A stretch of 6,860 nt of DNA from Bacteroidota bacterium (GTDB lineage Bacteria; Bacteroidota; Bacteroidia; Bacteroidales; VadinHA17): NCBI GenBank assembly GCA_023430725.1, contig JAEYZD010000201.1, positions 1 through 6,860 of the forward strand, read 5' to 3'. The notes under the pieces are model-generated. The model had not been told where the DNA came from. It worked only from the letters and a program-made list of their open reading frames with translations, and ran no database searches. Positions 5,945 to 6,860 of this stretch are shown in pieces (positions within the stretch are counted from its first letter, which is position 1; every line of letters begins with the position of its first letter). A program made the translations under genes and the position numbers.

Positions 5945-6860
5945 TTATTCTGTCTTTACCCTGAGAGGAGACTGTATTCTCTTTGCGAACGCGTCAATAT
6001 AGCCGGTCCATGCATCATCGGATTCAAAACCCCATTTGCTCCATCCGGCGCCGGTGTAATAAGTCAGGGGTGTTCCCGGCGTGTATCCTGTGACAATAAG
6101 CAGGTGTTCACCCGTCTCTTTAATGTCAGTTGCACCGGTTGTAAGCACTGTTCCGATGTATGTGATGCCTCCCTCGCCGCCGTCAAGGCGGTAGGCGATT
6201 GCATTTCTTCCAGCTGCCACAGAAAGGGTTGATCCTTCCTCCCTCTTGACTATTCCTGCTACAACGGCAAATTCATTTTCCGTACCTTGGTATTCCTCAA
6301 CTATTTTTGTCATCTGGTTGCCGGCATCGAGTGAAACAGTGCGCGTTTCTGTTAACATTGCATCACCTGCCTGGAATGGGGGATATGTAAGGCGGAACGA
6401 TGTGCGCAGAGGTCCGTTGTCGAGAGTTTCCCATGTTGCGAAGTTGATAGCCAGCCAGAGGGAGTCTGCTATGTAGGGTGCCATTGCGCCAGCTCCCAGT
6501 GTCCGGCCAACCTTGTAGCAGTCGCACCCCTCACCGTTGTCATCATGATATGTGTTCTTCCCTGCGAGGTAATCGGCATACCACCTGTCGACCACCAGCT
6601 TGTCAGTTCTCTTGATCCAGACATCAATACCGTTGCTGGGTCCGTCCTTTGCAATGAGTGCAGGGCCATATATCCGGAAGGCAATCCGGTCATTCTCCCA
6701 AGCATAGTCGTCATACCTTTCCGGCACGAATCGTCCGTAGGCTTTGTTCTCATACTGACCCGGATCCCCCTTTCCTATATAATATACTGAAGAAGCGCCG
6801 GCCTTCACATCAACCTGGAAAATCAGCGACTGCGGAGCGGTCTGCCCGGCATATATAAGC
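5945..6860 (-). CDS. DUF4861 family protein, C-terminal 304 residues (5' end outside window)
   Basis: The reading frame runs open to the right edge. An in-frame GTG at 6806-6808 is not the true start, because the frame continues upstream with family-like sequence (LIYAGQTAPQSLIFQVD). Hallmarks I associate with DUF4861 are visible. They are GRFVPERYDDYAWENDRIAF followed by RIYGPAL near the front, then GIDVWIKR, a DxYKVGRTLGAGAMAPY stretch, GNQMTKIVEEY, and a C-terminal YYTGAGWSKWGF...W..YIDAFAKRIQSPLRV. The family is usually around 400 residues, so roughly the first 100, including any signal peptide, are missing. DUF4861 proteins occur in Bacteroidota polysaccharide loci, often near GH88/GH105 enzymes and lyases. 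I know of no demonstrated reaction, so none is assigned. The aromatic- and acid-rich conserved blocks would suit a carbohydrate-active or carbohydrate-binding protein (inference). Its stop codon (TAA) lies 7 bp before the HTCS start, implying co-transcription. Family call is fairly sure; function unknown. Confidence 0.85.
   Translation of the reverse strand, partial: LIYAGQTAPQSLIFQVDVKAGASSVYYIGKGDPGQYENKAYGRFVPERYDDYAWENDRIAFRIYGPALIAKDGPSNGIDVWIKRTDKLVVDRWYADYLAGKNTYHDDNGEGCDCYKVGRTLGAGAMAPYIADSLWLAINFATWETLDNGPLRTSFRLTYPPFQAGDAMLTETRTVSLDAGNQMTKIVEEYQGTENEFAVVAGIVKREEGSTLSVAAGRNAIAYRLDGGEGGITYIGTVLTTGATDIKETGEHLLIVTGYTPGTPLTYYTGAGWSKWGFESDDAWTGYIDAFAKRIQSPLRVKTE

Noticed and set aside
6343..6361. 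TGTTAACAT match to the core repeat inside the DUF4861 gene
   Set aside because: It is a 9-bp match within conserved coding sequence and lacks the box and hairpins, so it is probably chance.
6806..6808. GTG as the start codon of the DUF4861 gene
   Set aside because: The frame stays open to the right edge and the upstream residues fit the family, so the gene begins outside the window.

Overview
The window looks like chromosomal DNA from a Bacteroidota (Bacteroidetes) bacterium, with GC content near 50%. The clearest sign is a hybrid two-component system (HTCS) regulator with a periplasmic beta-propeller sensor fused to kinase, receiver and AraC-type DNA-binding domains. This architecture is typical of that phylum's polysaccharide utilisation loci (PULs). 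The start codons also lack Shine-Dalgarno sequences, as is usual there. I cannot name a genus.

Layout: all three genes lie on the minus strand, so transcription runs from the right edge to the left. First is the 3' part of a DUF4861 gene (5945-6860, open at the right edge). After 7 bp comes the 1483-residue HTCS (1486-5937). After 19 bp comes a complete family GH105/GH88 unsaturated uronyl hydrolase lipoprotein (270-1466). The small gaps and shared direction suggest one transcript. The left 269 bp carry no gene. They hold two related palindromic elements of about 95-105 bp (8-113 and 150-243), built from an AT-rich core, a 10-nt box and 7-bp hairpins. One of their hairpins sits next to a T8 tract and could terminate the operon.

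How the genes may work together (inference from the families): the HTCS would sense an oligosaccharide in the periplasm and activate its PUL. The GH105 enzyme would remove the 4,5-unsaturated uronic acid that a polysaccharide lyase leaves at the non-reducing end of pectic rhamnogalacturonan or a similar uronate-containing glycan. The DUF4861 protein belongs to a family without a function known to me that occurs in such loci. No SusC/SusD pair, lyase or other glycoside hydrolase is in the window, so the substrate cannot be fixed from it.

The least ordinary content is the pair of palindromic elements at the left end. The conserved box abuts hairpins whose structure is kept but whose stem sequences all differ. 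The protein-coding part is a recognisable PUL fragment.
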